From contig NZ_LPXO01000012.1 in the NCBI RefSeq assembly GCF_001482405.1, positions 1 to 64,000 on the forward strand: 64,000 bases of DNA, given 5' to 3'. Below, piece by piece: positions 63,300-64,000 of this stretch; position 1 is the stretch's first letter, and each line of letters begins with the position of its first letter. The notes under the pieces are model-generated. The model was not told the DNA's origin. It did not search any database and saw only the letters and a program-made list of their open reading frames with translations. The translations under genes and the position numbers were made by a program. Source of the stretch: Pseudoponticoccus marisrubri. Its GTDB lineage: Bacteria; Pseudomonadota; Alphaproteobacteria; Rhodobacterales; Rhodobacteraceae.

Positions 63300-64000
63300 T
63301 CAGCCCACCTTGCAGGCGGCAAGCACGGCCATGTTCAGGATGTCGCTGGCGGTGGAGTTGGTCGAGCAGATCTGGATCGAGTTGTCGATCCCGGCAAGGA
63401 TCGGCCCGATCACCGTGGCACCGGCCATTTCCTGCATCAGCTTGACCGAGATCGAGGCCGAGTGGCGCGCCGGCACGACAAGGATATTGGCCGGGCCGGT
63501 CAGGCGCTGGAACGGGTAGTGCTCCTGCGCGCGGGTGTTCAGCGCCACGTCCACGGTCATCTCGCCTTCGTACTCGAAATTGACGCCGCGCTTGTCGAGC
63601 ACCACCGGCGCCTTGTGCATCTTCTCGGCGCGTTCCGAGACCGGGTAGCCGAAGGTCGAGAAAGAGACGAAGGCCACGCGCGGATCGAGGCCCAAGTGCC
63701 GTGCCACGTCGGCGGCGCGCTCGGCGATATTGGCAAGATCCTCCTCGTCGGGCCATTCATGCACCAGCGTGTCGGCGATCAGCACGATGCGGCCCTTGTG
63801 CAGCAGCGCGGTGATGCCGGCGGCGCCATTGGCGGCATCGGCGTCGAAGACATGGTTGATCAGCTGCATCACATGGGCCGACTTGCGCGTGGCCCCGGTG
63901 ATCAGCCCGTCGCCATGGCCATGGGCCAGCATGAGCCCGGCAAAGACATGGCGGTCGCGGGCGGCCAGCCGGTGGATGTCCTGCCGGTCCATGCCCTTGC
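63300..64000 (-). CDS. maeB: NADP-type malic enzyme MaeB, C-terminal part (cut by window end)
   Basis: Only the last 230-odd residues are in the window; the gene starts beyond 64000. They belong to the phosphotransacetylase-like domain fused to malic enzyme: GHGDGLITGATRKSAH, IADTLVHEWPDEEDLANIA, VSFSTFGYP and EMTVDVALN. This domain is regulatory in MaeB and lacks transacetylase activity. A stand-alone phosphate acetyltransferase is less likely because NTRAQEHYPFQRLTGPANILV, in its parts, follows the MaeB pattern. The enzyme turns malate to pyruvate and gives NADPH. Confidence 0.85.
   Translation of the reverse strand, partial: KGMDRQDIHRLAARDRHVFAGLMLAHGHGDGLITGATRKSAHVMQLINHVFDADAANGAAGITALLHKGRIVLIADTLVHEWPDEEDLANIAERAADVARHLGLDPRVAFVSFSTFGYPVSERAEKMHKAPVVLDKRGVNFEYEGEMTVDVALNTRAQEHYPFQRLTGPANILVVPARHSASISVKLMQEMAGATVIGPILAGIDNSIQICSTNSTASDILNMAVLAACKVG

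Overview
The window looks like core chromosome of a high-GC alphaproteobacterium of the Rhodobacteraceae/Paracoccaceae (Roseobacter-Rhodobacter) type. The basis is gene content: the redox pair RegB/RegA divergent from SenC; the cassette PAS protein-tsaE-amgK-murU-addB-addA-trxA; hslV-hslU; an AC-type hemH with a tiny membrane protein behind it; a bacterial voltage-gated sodium channel. No rRNA, tRNA, CRISPR array, phage or insertion sequence was found. Coding density is very high and many neighbouring genes overlap by 1-16 nt.

Layout. 1-0.8 kb: non-coding, with an A/C-rich tract and one perfect DnaA box. 0.8-6.3 kb: minus-strand ugpB-ugpA-ugpE-ugpC operon for glycerol-3-phosphate/glycerophosphodiester import, ending in an endonuclease/exonuclease/phosphatase-family gene where UgpQ would be expected, and preceded by a double Pho box. 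6.4-10.8 kb: small conserved genes (copper-chaperone remnant, DUF1761, DUF2853, sulfotransferase, GNAT, an unknown secreted protein). 10.9-14.7 kb: ahcY, a divergent FkbM methyltransferase, an HD hydrolase and a GNAT. 14.7-17.4 kb: regA, senC, regB. 17.5-27.8 kb: a ten-kilobase plus-strand polycistron joining a PAS protein, tRNA t6A modification, cell-wall recycling, AddAB recombination and thioredoxin. 28-30 kb: hslVU behind a good RpoH promoter, with two hairpins between the genes.

30.1-36.7 kb: a minus-strand peptide-type ABC importer transcribed behind a proline iminopeptidase gene. 36.7-41.7 kb: ubiG, a MarR regulator, a Nit-type amidase with a glutaredoxin, comF, an NDUFAF5-like methyltransferase and hemH. 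41.7-45.1 kb: an envelope group (mini membrane protein, two L,D-transpeptidases, a CAP-domain lipoprotein) and the sodium channel. 45.1-53.9 kb: an RNA m5U methyltransferase, three tandem ABC exporters, a CCA-adding enzyme and a Nudix hydrolase. 53.9-64 kb: Hsp33, a second Nudix, a receiver-PP2C phosphatase divergent from an HPt protein, ilvA, argG, DUF1810, a DUF7282-like periplasmic protein divergent from an exported MsrA, a ribokinase-family kinase and the 3' part of a malic enzyme gene.

The least explained structure is an array of four palindromes at 43675-43768, each about 20 bp, with unrelated arms but a common centre and a regular 23-26 bp pitch. A two-hairpin arrangement with the same pitch lies between hslV and hslU. 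Also notable are the Pho-controlled ugp operon carrying a different phosphodiesterase, a kinase-less PAS protein heading the tsaE-addAB polycistron, and the HPt/receiver-PP2C pair.
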